Below are positions 63,489-64,000 of a stretch of 64,000 nt of DNA, piece by piece. This DNA is from Nocardioides sp. SR21. Its GTDB lineage: Bacteria; Actinomycetota; Actinomycetes; Propionibacteriales; Nocardioidaceae. How positions within the stretch are numbered: position 1 is the stretch's first letter; every line of letters begins with the position of its first letter. Below the pieces are notes generated by a model, which saw only the letters and a program-made list of their open reading frames with translations, was not told the origin of the DNA and did no database searches. A program made the position numbers and the translations under genes. The stretch spans positions 1 to 64,000 of the forward strand of contig NZ_JAKWJR010000003.1 in assembly GCF_022761125.1 (NCBI RefSeq), given 5' to 3'.

Positions 63489-63824
63489 TCAGGCCGGTCC
63501 GCCGCCGAAGCCGATCTCGTTGCCGTCCTCGTCGCGGAAGATCGCCTTGCGGACGCCGTTCTCGTACGTCTCGGTGCGTGCCGGCTCCAGGCCACGCGAA
63601 GCAGCGGAGGCGAGGAACCCGTCCAGGTCCTCGAGGAAGACGGTCACCATCGCGTGACCGGCGTGCTCGGGCTCGAGCGCCACGTACAGGTAGCGGTGCT
63701 CGGCGACCTCGAAGACGCACTCGGTGTCGTGGGCGTGGAACGCGGGAGCCCGGCCGAGCAGCCGCTCGACCCAGGTGACGCCGCGGGCGTAGTCGGTGAC
63801 GCCGACACCGGCGAACAGGTCCAT
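63489..63824 (-). CDS. VOC-family protein
   Basis: The 111-residue protein has MDLFAGVGVTDYARGVTWVE, FHAHDTECVFEV, HAMVTVFLEDLDGFLAS and the closing FRDEDGNEIGFGGGPA typical of a VOC half. AGGAGGTC 9 bases before the ATG at 63824 fixes the start. Function unknown. It is followed on the same strand by the S51 gene after 112 bases in which I see no gene. Confidence 0.85.
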   Translation of the reverse strand: MDLFAGVGVTDYARGVTWVERLLGRAPAFHAHDTECVFEVAEHRYLYVALEPEHAGHAMVTVFLEDLDGFLASAASRGLEPARTETYENGVRKAIFRDEDGNEIGFGGGPA

Positions 63825-63891
63825 GTCGGTTCGACCTCCTGGGTATCGCGGAGTCATCGGTCGCGCCGCGCTGTCTGCGATAGTCGGTCGG

Positions 63892-64000
63892 GTGAGTGCG
63901 GAGGCGCAACGTCAGGACCGCGGTCGGGACTTCGATGGCGTCCGGATCGGTCGACCCGCCACCGGGGCCCTGATCGATGCCGGCTACCGCGTGATCGGCG
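63892..64000 (+). CDS. start of a helix-hairpin-helix domain protein (cut by window end)
   Basis: The frame from the GTG at 63892 stays open to the window edge (SAEAQRQDRGRDFDGVRIGR, then PATGALIDAGYRVIG). IGRPATGALIDAGY resembles the first half of a helix-hairpin-helix motif seen in small actinobacterial proteins. GATAGT at 63879-63884 ends 7 bases before the GTG, again leaderless. Only 36 residues are visible, so the product cannot be named further. Confidence 0.5.
   Translation, partial: MSAEAQRQDRGRDFDGVRIGRPATGALIDAGYRVIG

Overview
The window is about 70% G+C, rich in GTG and TTG starts, and packed with start/stop overlaps (ATGA, GTGA, TTGA). Gene content (a complete mce4-type steroid importer, a KstR-family repressor, FabG4/HtdX/FadA2-type lipid enzymes, PAC2, UbiB, DUF1707 and an SigE-type sigma factor) and dispersed GGTGGTCGAG-type palindromic repeats point to an actinobacterium, most likely a Nocardioides-like member of the Nocardioidaceae. 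The genus is an inference from memory of families and was not searched. No rRNA, tRNA, transposase, phage gene or CRISPR array was recognised, and no gene-free stretch exceeds 300 bases.

Layout. 1-6.7 kb: amphi-Trp protein, a secreted protein with two 139-residue repeats, L,D-transpeptidase, UbiB-like kinase, and a zinc alcohol dehydrogenase coupled to a MerR-like regulator that lacks most of its DNA-binding domain. 6.8-16.4 kb: lipid metabolism, with fadA-fadB under a GTTACCC-CT-GGGTAAC palindrome, PAC2 plus two tandem TesB thioesterases, and the htdX-fabG4 / fadA2 divergent pair known from mycobacteria. 16.4-35.3 kb: glutamate dehydrogenase, TetR regulator, lipoprotein, ATP-dependent DNA ligase, App1 phosphatase, standalone 5'-3' exonuclease, WYL regulator, isochorismatase-like hydrolase, enoyl-CoA hydratase/isomerase, AlkA-like glycosylase, sigma factor with a membrane partner, PLD enzyme, UvrB, VOC protein, a 53-residue cysteine-rich protein, MFS transporter, hemerythrin, MmcQ, K+ channel and DUF1707 protein.

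35.5-48.5 kb: the steroid locus. A KstR-type box precedes yrbE4A-yrbE4B-mce4A-F and two Mce-associated genes, nearly all joined by 1-4 base overlaps. A second box drives ferredoxin reductase, a 3Fe-4S ferredoxin, an Hsd4A-like dehydrogenase and a second hydroxysteroid-type SDR. 48.5-54.5 kb: a 168-base inverted-repeat element, PPOX protein, antiporter, unknown gene, GH3 enzyme, membrane protein and the KstR-like repressor itself. 54.7-60.6 kb: a cassette of GT4 glycosyltransferase, methyltransferase, alpha/alpha-toroid protein and a convergent methyltransferase, lying between kstR and a double-length FadE34-like dehydrogenase and bracketed by KstR-type boxes. 60.6-64 kb: small membrane protein, HtrA-like protease, YCII, peptidase S51, VOC protein and the start of a helix-hairpin-helix protein.

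Working together: five boxes fitting TNNAACNNGTTNNA exactly or with one mismatch link steroid uptake, side-chain oxidation, ring/side-chain hydroxyl oxidation, an electron-transfer pair and the uncharacterised sugar/methyl cassette into one predicted regulon. The cassette is the best candidate here for an undescribed system.
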